DNA of 37,654 nt from Pelagibacteraceae bacterium AG-325-J17 (GTDB lineage: Bacteria; Pseudomonadota; Alphaproteobacteria; Pelagibacterales; Pelagibacteraceae): the NCBI GenBank assembly GCA_003282825.1, contig QBYM01000010.1:1-37654 (forward strand). Direction: 5' to 3'. Under the pieces are notes generated by a model. That model saw nothing but the letters and a program-made list of their open reading frames with translations, was not told the DNA's origin and made no database searches. Shown here piece after piece: positions 1 through 8,613 of this stretch. A program made the translations under genes and the position numbers. Every line of letters starts with the position of its first letter. The stretch's first letter is position 1.

Positions 1-51
1 ATTATTAAAACTGGTTCAAAAATAGCTATTAATATTTCTGAGAAAGTTTAA
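1..51 (+). CDS. 3' end of an unidentified gene (partial)
   Basis: Frame 1 is open from the first base and stops with TAA at 49-51, giving sixteen residues that end in NISEKV. The next gene, on the opposite strand, ends three bases further on, the same tight convergent packing seen elsewhere here. Nothing in the short tail identifies a family, and a chance open frame of this length is possible. Confidence 0.35.
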   Translation: MIKTGSKIAINISEKV

Positions 52-53
52 AT

Positions 54-623
54 TTAAGCTTCTAACTCTACATCCCAATATAGATAATCCATCCAACTTT
101 TGTGAAGATAATTAGGAGGAAAGTTTTTACCATTACGATGTAGATCTTCAGTAGATGGTTGATAGGGGTATTGATGAAGTTTCATTCCAGATGATTTGAG
201 TAGTTTTCCACCTTTTCTTACATTACATGCTGAACAAGCTGTCACAACATTATCCCAATGGGTTTCACCACCTTTTGATCTTGGTAATAAATGATCAAAT
301 GTAAGTTCCTCGCTACTTCCACAGTACTGACATGAAAATTTATCTCTCAAAAAAACGTTAAATCTTGTAAAACTAGGTTTTGACTGAGGTACAATATAAT
401 CTTTTAGTGCAATCACACTTGGTAGTTTCATATTAAAAGATGGACTTCTTACAACTCTATCATAATTGCTCACAATGATAACTCTATCTAAAAATACAGA
501 CTTAACAGTATCTTGCCAAGACCACAGAGATAAAGGATAATAACTTAAGGGTCTATAATCTGCATTTAAAACTAATGCTGGACATTTTTCTAGCGAGACA
601 TCTTGCTCAATAAAGTTATTCAT
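54..623 (-). CDS. HNH endonuclease family protein
   Basis: A 189-residue protein with a C-terminal HNH/McrA-like zinc module. A CQYCG cysteine pair is followed by the catalytic stretch LTFDHLLPRSKGG, then WDNVVTACSACNVRKG with the second cysteine pair (ACSAC) and the final Asn. The N-terminal ~90 residues (ALVLNADYRPLSYYPLSLWSW) match a type of stand-alone HNH protein widespread in alphaproteobacteria, whose physiological role is not established. There is no signal peptide, so it should be cytoplasmic. No methyltransferase or phage gene is next to it, so restriction or homing is not indicated. The ATG at 621-623 is the natural start. Family assignment is firm; function is open. Confidence 0.85.
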   Translation of the reverse strand: MNNFIEQDVSLEKCPALVLNADYRPLSYYPLSLWSWQDTVKSVFLDRVIIVSNYDRVVRSPSFNMKLPSVIALKDYIVPQSKPSFTRFNVFLRDKFSCQYCGSSEELTFDHLLPRSKGGETHWDNVVTACSACNVRKGGKLLKSSGMKLHQYPYQPSTEDLHRNGKNFPPNYLHKSWMDYLYWDVELEA

Positions 624-670
624 ACTTAAACATTAGCTTAAATAAAAAAAATTTTCAATGATAAGGAATA

Positions 671-1321
671 TTAAAATTTTTTTAAAATATAATTTAATGC
701 TATGCTTGATGCTTCTATAGGGATATGGTGGTCACAATTTTTTATTATGTGAGTTTCAATTTCTATATCATTTCTAATAAAAAAATCTTTTGCTTCTAAC
801 AAAAAATTTGGCATTACTACCTGATCTGCATCTCCATGAATTAGTAATGTGCTTGTTGCGACTTTTTTTCTCAACTTTAGATCTTCTGGATCAATTATTT
901 TACCGGAAAAACCTACAATACAATTAAATTCTTTGTCAGCCGTCAATCCCAAATTTATAGACATCATACATCCCTGGCTAAAACCAGATAAGCAAATTTT
1001 ATTATTATCAATATTATATTCTTTTTTGACTTCATCAATAAACTGGCTCAATTTTTTTTCAGCTCTCTGTGATTGAGCCAAAATATATTTTGGATCTTCA
1101 TTTGATAAATCAAACCATTGATATCCAGATGGATTTATATGACACCTCTCGTGACCATTAGGACAAATAAAAATTGTGTTTGGTAAATGTCTTTTCCAAT
1201 TCAATGATAATACACTTATATCTTTACCATCTCCCCCATAGCCATGAAGTAAAATAATAGCATTTTTAATCTCAAAATTATTCTCTGGCTTTATTATTGT
1301 TGTATCTAGGCAGAATGTCAT
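671..1321 (-). CDS. Alpha/beta-hydrolase, phospholipase/carboxylesterase type
   Basis: A 216-residue serine hydrolase of the AB_hydrolase_2 (carboxylesterase/lysophospholipase, YpfH-like) family. An oxyanion-hole motif LLHGYGGDG lies at residues 24-32, the nucleophile elbow is GFSQG with Ser115, the acid is probably Asp166 in HGDADQVV, and the His is about residue 198 in DHHIP. Length equals a minimal catalytic domain. There is no signal peptide, so it is cytoplasmic; the natural substrate cannot be read from sequence. It follows the HNH gene's start on the same strand with a 47-base gap and no obvious terminator. Confidence 0.85.
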   Translation of the reverse strand: MTFCLDTTIIKPENNFEIKNAIILLHGYGGDGKDISVLSLNWKRHLPNTIFICPNGHERCHINPSGYQWFDLSNEDPKYILAQSQRAEKKLSQFIDEVKKEYNIDNNKICLSGFSQGCMMSINLGLTADKEFNCIVGFSGKIIDPEDLKLRKKVATSTLLIHGDADQVVMPNFLLEAKDFFIRNDIEIETHIIKNCDHHIPIEASSIALNYILKKF

Positions 1322-1370
1322 ACTTTGTGAATTATGTTTTTTTATTTTTAAAATACCCTACAATACTACT

Positions 1371-1574
1371 ATGATTTCAGGAACAATTGTAAAAATTTTA
1401 TCTATAACATTTTTAATTGCAGTTGGAGTAGTTTTAATTCTAGGTATTGGCACTTTATTTAAAGGCGGGGAAACAAGTAAAAAATATTCCAACAAACTGA
1501 TGCAATTAAGAGTTTTGCTACAATTCATTGCAATAATAATTTTAGTTTGTTTTGCTTATTTTTTCAAAAATTAA
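1371..1574 (+). CDS. HIG1-domain twin-transmembrane protein
   Basis: A 67-residue protein with two hydrophobic helices (about 7-27 and 46-64) joined by a basic loop. The stretch SNKLMQLRVLLQF is the hallmark of the hypoxia-induced HIG_1 domain, which in alphaproteobacteria and mitochondria occurs in small inner-membrane proteins linked to cytochrome oxidase. That role here is by family only. A TACAAT -10-like box (1359-1364) ends six bases before the ATG, so the mRNA may be leaderless. Its stop codon shares the four bases TTAA with the stop of the convergent thioredoxin gene. Confidence 0.8.
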   Translation: MISGTIVKILSITFLIAVGVVLILGIGTLFKGGETSKKYSNKLMQLRVLLQFIAIIILVCFAYFFKN

Positions 1575-2080
1575 TTATATTTTGCTAACCAATCAATAAA
1601 TTTTTGATCATCAAAATCTATAGATCCAATTATTCTAGCAAACTCTAATCCATCCTTATTAAATATAATTGAAGTTGGTATTCCCCTTAGGCCAAATTTT
1701 TTAGCCAAAGTTATAGGTGAGTCAAAATAAATTTTTAAATTTTTTATTTTTAGATCTTCAAAAAATTTTAATGAGTTTTCAAGATTATCTTGCCCAACAT
1801 TTATTGGAAAAATTTTTAATTTATCTAAATTTTCTTGATTTTGTAATAAATCTAAAGAGGGCATTTCTTCTTTGCAAGGAGCACACCAAGTTGCCCAAAA
1901 ATTCAATAAGATCAAATTTCCTTTATAATCACTTAAGTCTATTTGATTATTTTGATCATCTAAAAACGTTAAATCTTCGTATTTTTTTAAATCTTTGTTT
2001 ATAACGAGATTTTTTATATCAGATGCCTCTATAGCAAATGAATTAAATATTAAAAAAATTAAAATTATTAAAAATCTCAT
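1571..2080 (-). CDS. TlpA-like periplasmic thioredoxin
   Basis: A 169-residue protein with a signal peptide or N-terminal anchor (MRFLIILIFLIFNSFAIEA) and a thioredoxin fold carrying WCAPC (Cys66, Cys69) inside NFWATWCAPCKEEMPSL. The cis-proline loop is RGIPTSI. This is the TlpA/ResE subgroup that keeps periplasmic thiols reduced, often for cytochrome c or copper-site maturation. It is divergent from argH with only 24 bases between the start codons, an arrangement I recall from other alphaproteobacteria. The -10-like TATACC on its strand ends eight bases before the ATG. Confidence 0.88.
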   Translation of the reverse strand: MRFLIILIFLIFNSFAIEASDIKNLVINKDLKKYEDLTFLDDQNNQIDLSDYKGNLILLNFWATWCAPCKEEMPSLDLLQNQENLDKLKIFPINVGQDNLENSLKFFEDLKIKNLKIYFDSPITLAKKFGLRGIPTSIIFNKDGLEFARIIGSIDFDDQKFIDWLAKYN

Positions 2081-2104
2081 GTTAAACAGGTATAATTAAT
2101 TATC
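2081..2104. promoter_or_regulatory. Compact divergent control region between tlpA-like gene and argH
   Basis: Only 24 bases separate two divergent start codons. On the + strand a perfect TATAAT at 2091-2096 ends eight bases before the argH ATG; on the - strand TATACC ends eight bases before the thioredoxin ATG. A perfect 12-base palindrome ATAATTAATTAT fills 2092-2103 and contains both. The -35 regions would have to lie inside the opposite gene, where no good TTGACA match is seen. Confidence 0.5.
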
Positions 2105-3496
2105 ATGGCAAAAAATAAAAACAACCAGGCAATATGGAGTACTAGAATTAAAGATAATACATCTAATCTTTTTCAGAAAATTGGGAGCTCTATAAACATT
2201 GATAAAAGACTTTATAAGGAAGATATAGCTGTATCTATTGCTCATGTAGAAATGTTATTTAAACAAAAAATAATAACTTTTAAAATTAAAAATAAAATTA
2301 TTTACGGACTTAATAAAATAGAAAAAGAAATATCAAAAAATAAATTAGAATTTAATAAAAAATATGAAGACATTCATATGAATATTGAAAAAAGACTTTT
2401 TCAAATCATTGGAGATGAAGCGGGATATGTGCACACGGCCCGATCGAGAAATGATCAAGTTATAGCTGACTTTAAAATATGGATAAAATCAGCGAATAAA
2501 GAAATAAACTTAAAATTGAATTCATTAATTAAAACTTCGCTTAAATTAGCTGAAAAAAATATTTACACTATAATGCCGGGTTTTACACATCTCAAAAATG
2601 CACAAGCGATTTCTTTTGCACATTATCTTATGGCATATGTCGAAATGTTTAGCCGTGATAAAAAAAGATTTGATAACAATTTAGATAATTTAAATGAAAA
2701 TCCTTTAGGTGTGGCTGCGCTTACTGGAACGTCATTTAATATTGACAGATACTATACTACAAAAAAATTAGGATTTAATAAACCAACTAACAATTCAATT
2801 GATACTGTTTCTGACAGAGATTTTGTTTTAGATTTTCTTTATAGTGTGTCAGTTTGTTCAATGCACATTTCTAGAATTGCAGAAGAACTTATTATTTGGA
2901 ATTCTGATGCTTACAACTTAATAAATTTATCAGACAAAGTTGTTACTGGCTCATCCATAATGCCTCAAAAAAAAAATCCAGATCTTTTAGAATTCTTAAG
3001 AGGAAAATCAGGTAGTACTTATGGAAATTTATTTTCTATGCTAACAATTTTGAAAGGATTACCATTATCATATTTTAAAGATCTTCAAGATGATAAAGAA
3101 ATAGTTTTTAAATCCTATGATACTTTAATTGGTTGTTTAAAAATTTTTGAGGAAGTTATAAAAAACATAAGACCAAACAAAGAACAAATGTTTAAACTTG
3201 CAAATAATGGTTACATTACAGCGACAGACTTAGCAGATTATCTTGTTAAAAATCACTCTTTGTCTTTTAGAAAAGCTTATCAAAAGACAGCGGGAATAGT
3301 AAATCTAGCAGAAAAAAAGAAAAAAAATCTTAATGAATTAAGTTTAAATGAAATGAGAAAAATTGTACCAGGGCTTAAAGATGATGTTTTTAAAGTGTTT
3401 GATTTAAAAAATTCTGTTAATTCTAAAAGATCTTATGGAGGAACATCTTTTGATAATATTAAAAAAATGATAATGAAGTATAAAAAAACTAAATGA
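2105..3496 (+). CDS. argH: Argininosuccinate lyase
   Basis: A 463-residue fumarase-superfamily enzyme that cleaves argininosuccinate to arginine and fumarate, the last step of arginine synthesis; cytoplasmic homotetramer. The superfamily signature GSSIMPQKKNPD is at residues 282-293 with catalytic Ser283. HTARSRNDQV and MPGFTHLKNAQ (catalytic His region) are also present. Length is normal (about 460). The start ATG at 2105 follows a TATAAT box by only eight bases, so the mRNA may be leaderless. The stop overlaps the next gene's start as ATGA, implying translational coupling. Confidence 0.97.
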   Translation: MAKNKNNQAIWSTRIKDNTSNLFQKIGSSINIDKRLYKEDIAVSIAHVEMLFKQKIITFKIKNKIIYGLNKIEKEISKNKLEFNKKYEDIHMNIEKRLFQIIGDEAGYVHTARSRNDQVIADFKIWIKSANKEINLKLNSLIKTSLKLAEKNIYTIMPGFTHLKNAQAISFAHYLMAYVEMFSRDKKRFDNNLDNLNENPLGVAALTGTSFNIDRYYTTKKLGFNKPTNNSIDTVSDRDFVLDFLYSVSVCSMHISRIAEELIIWNSDAYNLINLSDKVVTGSSIMPQKKNPDLLEFLRGKSGSTYGNLFSMLTILKGLPLSYFKDLQDDKEIVFKSYDTLIGCLKIFEEVIKNIRPNKEQMFKLANNGYITATDLADYLVKNHSLSFRKAYQKTAGIVNLAEKKKKNLNELSLNEMRKIVPGLKDDVFKVFDLKNSVNSKRSYGGTSFDNIKKMIMKYKKTK

Positions 3497-3624
3497 TCAA
3501 AAAAATTTTTTTCTTTTTGGCTCTAAGTTGTTTAATAGTTTCGTGTGGAAAAAAAGGGGACCCTATATACAAAGATCCTGAAAAAAAAACTGATTTGCAA
3601 ACAGTTCTTAAAAATAAAGCATAA
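3493..3624 (+). CDS. lptM: Small lipoprotein, LptM (YifL)-like
   Basis: A 43-residue gene fitted exactly between argH (ATGA overlap at 3493-3496) and lysA (TAATG overlap at 3622-3626). The product has a lipoprotein signal peptide ending IVSC, with lipidated Cys18, and the mature N-terminus CGKKGDPIY matches the CGxKGPLY start of the LptM/YifL family. In Escherichia coli this lipoprotein assists maturation of the LptD/E lipopolysaccharide translocon, and the gene sits next to dapF, in the lysine pathway, in many proteobacteria. Small size and exact coupling on both sides support a real gene; the LPS role is by homology only. Confidence 0.85.
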   Translation: MIKKIFFFLALSCLIVSCGKKGDPIYKDPEKKTDLQTVLKNKA

Positions 3625-4838
3625 TGAAATACATTAACAAAAAGCTTTCAATTGAAAAAGTTGCTGTAGAAAATATTGCTAAAAAGTATAAAACTCCAAC
3701 TTATTGTTACTCCTATAGACAATTAAAAGAAAATATTAGAAATTTTAAAAAAAATTTTAAATCCTTTTCTCCATTAATATGTTTTTCAGTCAAATCTAAT
3801 ACAAATGTTAATTTGATTAAGGAAATTGGCAAATTAGGTCTCGGGGCAGATGTTGTATCAATGGGTGAATTAATGATAGCTATTAAAGCAGGTATAAAGC
3901 CCAAAAAAATTGTTTTTTCTGGAGTAGGGAAAACATCAAATGAAATAGACTATGCAATTGATAAAAATATACTTTTAATAAATGCTGAATCTGAAAGTGA
4001 AATTAAAGAAATTGAAAGAATAGCAAAATCAAAAAAGAAAAAAGTTCATGTTGGTATAAGATTAAATCCTAATACAGACGCAAAAACTTTAAAACAAATT
4101 TCAACTGGAAAAAAAGAAAATAAATTTGGTGTTAACGAAAAAACTTTTTGTGAGCTTGTTAAATATTGTAAAGGCTCTAAAAATATAATCCTTAAATGTT
4201 TAAGTGTTCATATTGGAAGTCAAATTTTAGATCATAGACCATATGAAAAAATGCTTAGAATTCTCGATAAAATTATAAATAAAGTTAATCATAAATTTGA
4301 GTTTATAGATCTCGGTGGAGGGATGGGAATTTCCTATAACAATAATGATAAAAAACTTAATTACAAAAGATACAATATTGCTATAAAAAAATTTTTAAAA
4401 AATAACAAATCAAAAATTATATTTGAACCTGGTAGATCAATTATAGGTGATACAGGCACTCTAGTTTCAAAAGTGATTTATATTAAAAAAAGTGGAAGAA
4501 AAAATTTTGTCATTATTAATGCTGCTATGAATGATTTCATGAGACCAGCATTATATGGTGCTTCACATAAGATGTTACCTTCTGTTAAAAAAAATACTAA
4601 TTCAAAAAAAACCTATGAAGTTGTAGGGCCAATTTGTGAGAGCACTGATAAATTTACTACTTTAAAAAGTTTTCAAGAACTTGAAGAAAATGATTTTATA
4701 GTTATCTGTGATGTTGGAGCATATGGGATGTCTTTGAGTTCAAATTATAATCTAAGACCCAAGCCAATAGAGTTATTAATAAAAGGATCAAAAATTAAAA
4801 TAATTAGAAAAAGACAAAAGCACAAAGACTTAGTGTAG
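3624..4838 (+). CDS. lysA: Diaminopimelate decarboxylase
   Basis: A 404-residue PLP enzyme of fold type III that converts meso-diaminopimelate to lysine and CO2. The PLP lysine is Lys57 in CFSVKSN. Phosphate- and substrate-binding motifs follow: HIGSQI, DLGGGMGI, EPGRSI, then GPICESTD (the active-site Cys from the partner subunit) and GAYGMSLSSNYN near the C-terminus. Length is a little below the usual 415-420. The ATG overlaps the lipoprotein stop as TAATG. No dapF follows; the downstream gene is an acyltransferase. Confidence 0.97.
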   Translation: MKYINKKLSIEKVAVENIAKKYKTPTYCYSYRQLKENIRNFKKNFKSFSPLICFSVKSNTNVNLIKEIGKLGLGADVVSMGELMIAIKAGIKPKKIVFSGVGKTSNEIDYAIDKNILLINAESESEIKEIERIAKSKKKKVHVGIRLNPNTDAKTLKQISTGKKENKFGVNEKTFCELVKYCKGSKNIILKCLSVHIGSQILDHRPYEKMLRILDKIINKVNHKFEFIDLGGGMGISYNNNDKKLNYKRYNIAIKKFLKNNKSKIIFEPGRSIIGDTGTLVSKVIYIKKSGRKNFVIINAAMNDFMRPALYGASHKMLPSVKKNTNSKKTYEVVGPICESTDKFTTLKSFQELEENDFIVICDVGAYGMSLSSNYNLRPKPIELLIKGSKIKIIRKRQKHKDLV

Positions 4839-4850
4839 CTTTTGACAAAA

Positions 4851-5552
4851 ATGATTAGAAATATAATTTTTTCAATTTTCTTTTTTTTAGGAATAATAAT
4901 TATTTCACTAATTTTTTTACCTGCATTTTTTTTACCAAAAAAAATAGTGCTAATTGGTGGGAAGTTAATGGGGTATTGGACTAGTTTTTGCCTAAAAGTT
5001 TTTTTATCTACTAAGATTACTATTAAAGGTAAAGAAAATATGATTACAAATGAGAAGTTTTTTATAGCAGCTTCTCATCAATCTATGTTTGAAACTTTTT
5101 ATTTACAAACTATTTTTAATTCACCAATATTTATTTTGAAAAAGGAATTGCTCCATATACCTATATTTGGGTGGTATTTAAAAAAAATTGGATCAATTTC
5201 TATTCAAAGAGATAAGATAACTAAAGATAATTTAGGATTCTTTGAAGATATATCAAAAAAAATCTCAAATTCAAATCAACCACTAATAATATTTCCACAA
5301 GGAACAAGAGTTTTGCCAGATGAAAGACCACCTTTTAAGAAAGGTGCTTCAAGAATTTATGAAAAGTTAAAAATTACTTGCCAACCTGTTGCTATTAATT
5401 CTGGTTACGTTTGGCCCAAAAAAGGCTCAAAAAATGCAAACAAAAATATAACTATTTCAATCCTAAAACCTATAGAGCCCAAGTATTCTAAAGAAGAATT
5501 TATGAAAATTTTAGAAAATGATATCTATTCAGAATTAGATTTATTGAATTAA
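4851..5552 (+). CDS. plsC: 1-acyl-sn-glycerol-3-phosphate acyltransferase
   Basis: A PlsC-family membrane enzyme that acylates lysophosphatidic acid to phosphatidic acid. One strong N-terminal membrane helix is followed by SHQSMFET (the HX4D-type catalytic motif, with Glu in place of Asp as in other KHQSxxET-type proteobacterial homologues) and by FPQGTR (substrate-binding motif III). About 233 residues, a normal length. I prefer the ATG at 4851; a TTG at 4842 would add three residues and lie closer to the lysA stop (4838). The stop shares TTAA with the dnaN stop. Confidence 0.88.
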   Translation: MIRNIIFSIFFFLGIIIISLIFLPAFFLPKKIVLIGGKLMGYWTSFCLKVFLSTKITIKGKENMITNEKFFIAASHQSMFETFYLQTIFNSPIFILKKELLHIPIFGWYLKKIGSISIQRDKITKDNLGFFEDISKKISNSNQPLIIFPQGTRVLPDERPPFKKGASRIYEKLKITCQPVAINSGYVWPKKGSKNANKNITISILKPIEPKYSKEEFMKILENDIYSELDLLN

Positions 5553-6661
5553 CCCTTCATAGGCATTACTACAAATATGCTATCAAAGTCCCCGGGATCC
5601 TTTATTAATACTGGAGATCCAGTGTCATTGAAAAATAATTCTATTTTACTTCCATCAAGTTGAGATGCTACATCTAACAGATACCTTGAATTAAAACTGA
5701 TTTCTAACTCGTTATCAAATTGTACTGAAAGTAATTCTTTTCCATCTCCACTATTAGTATTATTTACAGACAAGTTTAAAGTGTCTTTAGCTAAATTAAA
5801 CTTTACACCATCCTTTTTATCAAGCGATACAGAAGCAACTCGATCAACAGAGTCTAAAAAAAGCTTAAGGTCTATTTCTAATTTTTTTTGATTATTTTTT
5901 GGTATTACTTGAATATAATTTGGAAACTTTCCATCAATTAATTTTGAAATCAAAATACTATTATTTAATTCAAACTTTATTTTAGATTTAATATTTGAAA
6001 TTTTTACATCTCCTTCATAATTTTCTAATAATGAACATAATTGAAAAATAGTTTTCTTTGGCAATATTATAGGATCAAAGTCTATTTTTTGATTTAATCT
6101 TATTTTTGATATAGACATCCTGTGACTGTCTGTGGCAACAGCTGTGAGATAATTTTTATTCTCAAATTCTGTTTGATGAAAATAGATCCCACTTAAATAA
6201 TGTCTTGTTTCATCATTTGAAACAGAGAACTTACACTTATTTAATAATTTTAAAAAGCTTTTTGATTTTATTGAGAATTCATTTTGATTAAAGTTTTCAT
6301 CTGTTAGCGGAAATTCTGAAGCACTAATACAGTTAAGGTTAAAAACAGATTTTTCAGACTCTAGATGTAATTTGCTTATGTCTGTTAAAGTACAATTTAT
6401 TTTTTTTCCAGAAGAAAATTTTCTCACAATATCGTACATAATTGCCGATGTTGTCGTAATTTTACCTTCTTCTAAAACTTCAACGTTATCTATTTGGTGT
6501 ATAAAAATTAAATCTAAATCAGTTGCTGTAATAGTAAGTTTTGATTTTTCTGCATTTAATAAAATATTTGATAATATCGGAAGAGTACTTCTTTTTTCTA
6601 TCACTCCTTGACAATAGTTTAGTGCTTGTTGTAAATCTTGTTGGTTAAGGTTAAATTTCAT
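5549..6661 (-). CDS. dnaN: DNA polymerase III beta sliding clamp
   Basis: A 370-residue clamp, starting MKFNLNQQDLQQALNYCQGVIEKRSTLPILSN, the conserved opening of the family, and ending VVMPMKG, the conserved C-terminal M-P-M/L tail. It tethers the replicative polymerase to DNA as a ring dimer. The frame is open 17 codons further upstream but that extension (ILTNLKIKYCII) lies inside dnaA and does not resemble the family, so the ATG at 6659-6661 is chosen; it overlaps the dnaA stop by 11 bases. The order dnaA-dnaN is the classical one, but recF does not follow. Confidence 0.95.
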   Translation of the reverse strand: MKFNLNQQDLQQALNYCQGVIEKRSTLPILSNILLNAEKSKLTITATDLDLIFIHQIDNVEVLEEGKITTTSAIMYDIVRKFSSGKKINCTLTDISKLHLESEKSVFNLNCISASEFPLTDENFNQNEFSIKSKSFLKLLNKCKFSVSNDETRHYLSGIYFHQTEFENKNYLTAVATDSHRMSISKIRLNQKIDFDPIILPKKTIFQLCSLLENYEGDVKISNIKSKIKFELNNSILISKLIDGKFPNYIQVIPKNNQKKLEIDLKLFLDSVDRVASVSLDKKDGVKFNLAKDTLNLSVNNTNSGDGKELLSVQFDNELEISFNSRYLLDVASQLDGSKIELFFNDTGSPVLIKDPGDFDSIFVVMPMKG

Positions 6662-8069
6662 TTTCAGCGTTATTATACAATATTTGATTTTTAAGTTTGT
6701 TAATATTGTCAACCATATCTAGATCTTTAACTTTTAATTTTTCAATAGTTTTAACAGAATGTATTATGGTTGTATGATCCCTATTCGAAAACTCTCGTCC
6801 AATTTCAGGCAAAGATTTTGAAGTTAAGATTTTTGTTAGATATATAGCTGTCTGTCTTGGTCTCACTAAATATCTTGATCTTCTTGAAGACAACATTTCA
6901 TTTTTACTAATCTTAAAAAATTTACATACAATAGTTTGAATTTGATCAATGGTTACCTTGTTCTCATATAAATTTAGTAGATCTTTTAGTACCACTTTCG
7001 TTTCAGCAAGATTTGGTAATTTTTTATAAATTCTTGAAAACGATACTACTCGATTAATTGCTCCAACTAGTTCTCTTACACTGGTTGTTATTTCTGAACT
7101 GATAAAATCAGTAATTTCTTGAGATATTTTAAATTGTTCAGCATATAAACTATTTAAATCTTTAATTTTATTTTCAACAATTTTTTTTCTTAGTTCATAA
7201 TCTGGTTTTTGAATATCAACAACTAATCCCCCCGAGAATCTAGATTTAATTCTTTCCTGTATTCGTGATAATTTATTTGGAGATCTATCTGCAGAAACAA
7301 TAATTTGAGATCCCTTATCTAATAAAGCATTAAAAGTATGAAAGAATTCTTCTTGCATTGCTTCTTTACCATTCATAAATTGGATATCATCTATTAATAA
7401 AACGTCAGTATTTCTAAAATACTCTTTAAATTTAACCATATCATTTGATTTTATAGATTTAACAAATTGATACATAAAACGCTCTGCTGAAATAAACATC
7501 ACTTTATTATCTTTTTTTAGTTCAAGGCCTATTGAATTTAAAAGATGCGTCTTACCCATCCCAACACCACCATAAATATAGAGTGGATTATAATGGGAAA
7601 TATTTTCTGAAACTTTTACTGAAGCTTGATAAGCAAGATTGTTACTCGATCCAGTAATAAAATTTCCAAATTTTTTATTTGGATCTATACGATTATATTG
7701 AAGATATGAGTCTTTTATAAAAGATACATTTTCTTTACTTTCTAAATGACTAGTATTTTGATTATTACTAATATTGTCATTGTTTTTTTCAACAATTTTA
7801 AATTCAATTCGAATTATATCTTTTTTATGATCTTTGATAATTTTTAAAATTTGGTCGAGGTATCTTGAAGTAATCCAATCACGGATAAATCTAGTAGGAA
7901 CAGATAACAGTACATAATTATTTATTTCTTCCTCAAAACTTATTTTTTTAATCCAACTTTCATAGATATCCACCCCTAATTTATTTTTCATTTCTGTCTG
8001 GACTGTTAACCAATTAAAAGTTGCTACTTTTGGATTGCTGAAATTTTTATTTGTGTAAGAGCTGTTCAT
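6651..8069 (-). CDS. dnaA: Chromosomal replication initiator DnaA
   Basis: A 472-residue AAA+ initiator. Domain I (about 1-90) begins FNWLTVQTEMKNKLGVDIYESWI; a variable linker follows; domain III has Walker A GGVGMGKT at 167-174 and Walker B LLIDDI near 224-229; domain IV carries the DnaA-box recognition helix NRDHTTIIHSVKTI near the C-terminus. It binds oriC and opens the duplex. The leader holds a small G+C-rich patch with the 9-base inverted repeat GGAGTCTCC 12-20 bases before the ATG. The dnaN start lies inside its last codons. Confidence 0.97.
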   Translation of the reverse strand: MNSSYTNKNFSNPKVATFNWLTVQTEMKNKLGVDIYESWIKKISFEEEINNYVLLSVPTRFIRDWITSRYLDQILKIIKDHKKDIIRIEFKIVEKNNDNISNNQNTSHLESKENVSFIKDSYLQYNRIDPNKKFGNFITGSSNNLAYQASVKVSENISHYNPLYIYGGVGMGKTHLLNSIGLELKKDNKVMFISAERFMYQFVKSIKSNDMVKFKEYFRNTDVLLIDDIQFMNGKEAMQEEFFHTFNALLDKGSQIIVSADRSPNKLSRIQERIKSRFSGGLVVDIQKPDYELRKKIVENKIKDLNSLYAEQFKISQEITDFISSEITTSVRELVGAINRVVSFSRIYKKLPNLAETKVVLKDLLNLYENKVTIDQIQTIVCKFFKISKNEMLSSRRSRYLVRPRQTAIYLTKILTSKSLPEIGREFSNRDHTTIIHSVKTIEKLKVKDLDMVDNINKLKNQILYNNAENEI

Positions 8070-8343
8070 ATTTATTGGGGAGACTCCAGTTAGGGCTATA
8101 ATGAGATTATTGCAACAAATTTTTTAAAAAAAAATAAAAAAAATAAAATCTATGATTGTGTAATTTTATTTACTAAAAATATAAAATCACTTGACAGAAA
8201 ATTTATTAATAATTTTAAGAAATAAAATTTGTAATTGAATTTATTATATTTAAATATTTACTAAATCTAAATATTGTTTTAACAATCTATCAAAGTATAT
8301 ATGAAGTGTATGCTTGAAGTTGAATCAACTTAAGGTTTATAGC
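8070..8343. other. Longest non-coding stretch: dnaA upstream / rpsT downstream region
   Basis: These 274 bases lie between the dnaA start and the rpsT stop and are extremely AT-rich with poly-A/T runs. I find no open frame longer than about eleven codons. Seen: a 6-base-stem palindrome ATTGTT-TT-AACAAT at 8273-8286, a hairpin AAGTTG-AAT-CAACTT at 8317-8331, and a TTGACA on the + strand at 8191 with no good -10. No cluster of TTATCCACA-type DnaA boxes is recognisable. It presumably holds the dnaA promoter; an origin role is possible but unsupported. Confidence 0.4.
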
Positions 8344-8604
8344 TTAAAGTAAAGATATCTTTTTAGAGATTCTCGAAACATTTCTTGATGCGTTCTGTTT
8401 TTTGATTATGCCAGATTTTGCAACTTTCATTAATTCTGAATTCAACTTAGGTAAGAATTTTACTGCTTCAGATTTATTTTTTTTATCTATTAATAGGTTC
8501 ATTTTTTTTAAAGCATTTTTGTATCTACTTTTTCTTGCTTTATTCACAGAAGTTTGTTTAGAAATTCTTCTTATTCTTTTGATTGCAGATTTGGTATTAG
8601 CCAT
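8344..8604 (-). CDS. rpsT: 30S ribosomal protein S20
   Basis: An 86-residue basic protein opening MANTKSAIKRIRRISKQTSVNKARKS, the S20 signature, with alternating basic helices that bind 16S rRNA in the body of the 30S subunit. Full family length. It has its own promoter (8614-8642) whose -10 ends nine bases before the ATG, leaving almost no 5' leader. The rpsT-dnaA neighbourhood is common in alphaproteobacteria. No convincing intrinsic terminator follows. Confidence 0.97.
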   Translation of the reverse strand: MANTKSAIKRIRRISKQTSVNKARKSRYKNALKKMNLLIDKKNKSEAVKFLPKLNSELMKVAKSGIIKKQNASRNVSRISKKISLL

Positions 8605-8613
8605 ATGCGCAGG

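Noticed and set aside
54..623. HNH gene as part of a restriction, homing or phage element
   Set aside because: No methyltransferase, intron boundary, repeat or phage gene is near; neighbours are ordinary housekeeping genes.
8191..8219. TTGACA on the + strand as promoter of a small RNA
   Set aside because: The -10 at the right spacing is TTTAAG, and no hairpin with a T tract follows before rpsT, so there is no transcript unit to support.
8317..8331. Hairpin AAGTTG-AAT-CAACTT as rpsT terminator
   Set aside because: Short, A/T-rich stem and no T run on the rpsT strand after it.
8070..8343. oriC
   Set aside because: No cluster of DnaA boxes, no clear unwinding element distinct from the general AT-richness, and no skew data can be read from one window.
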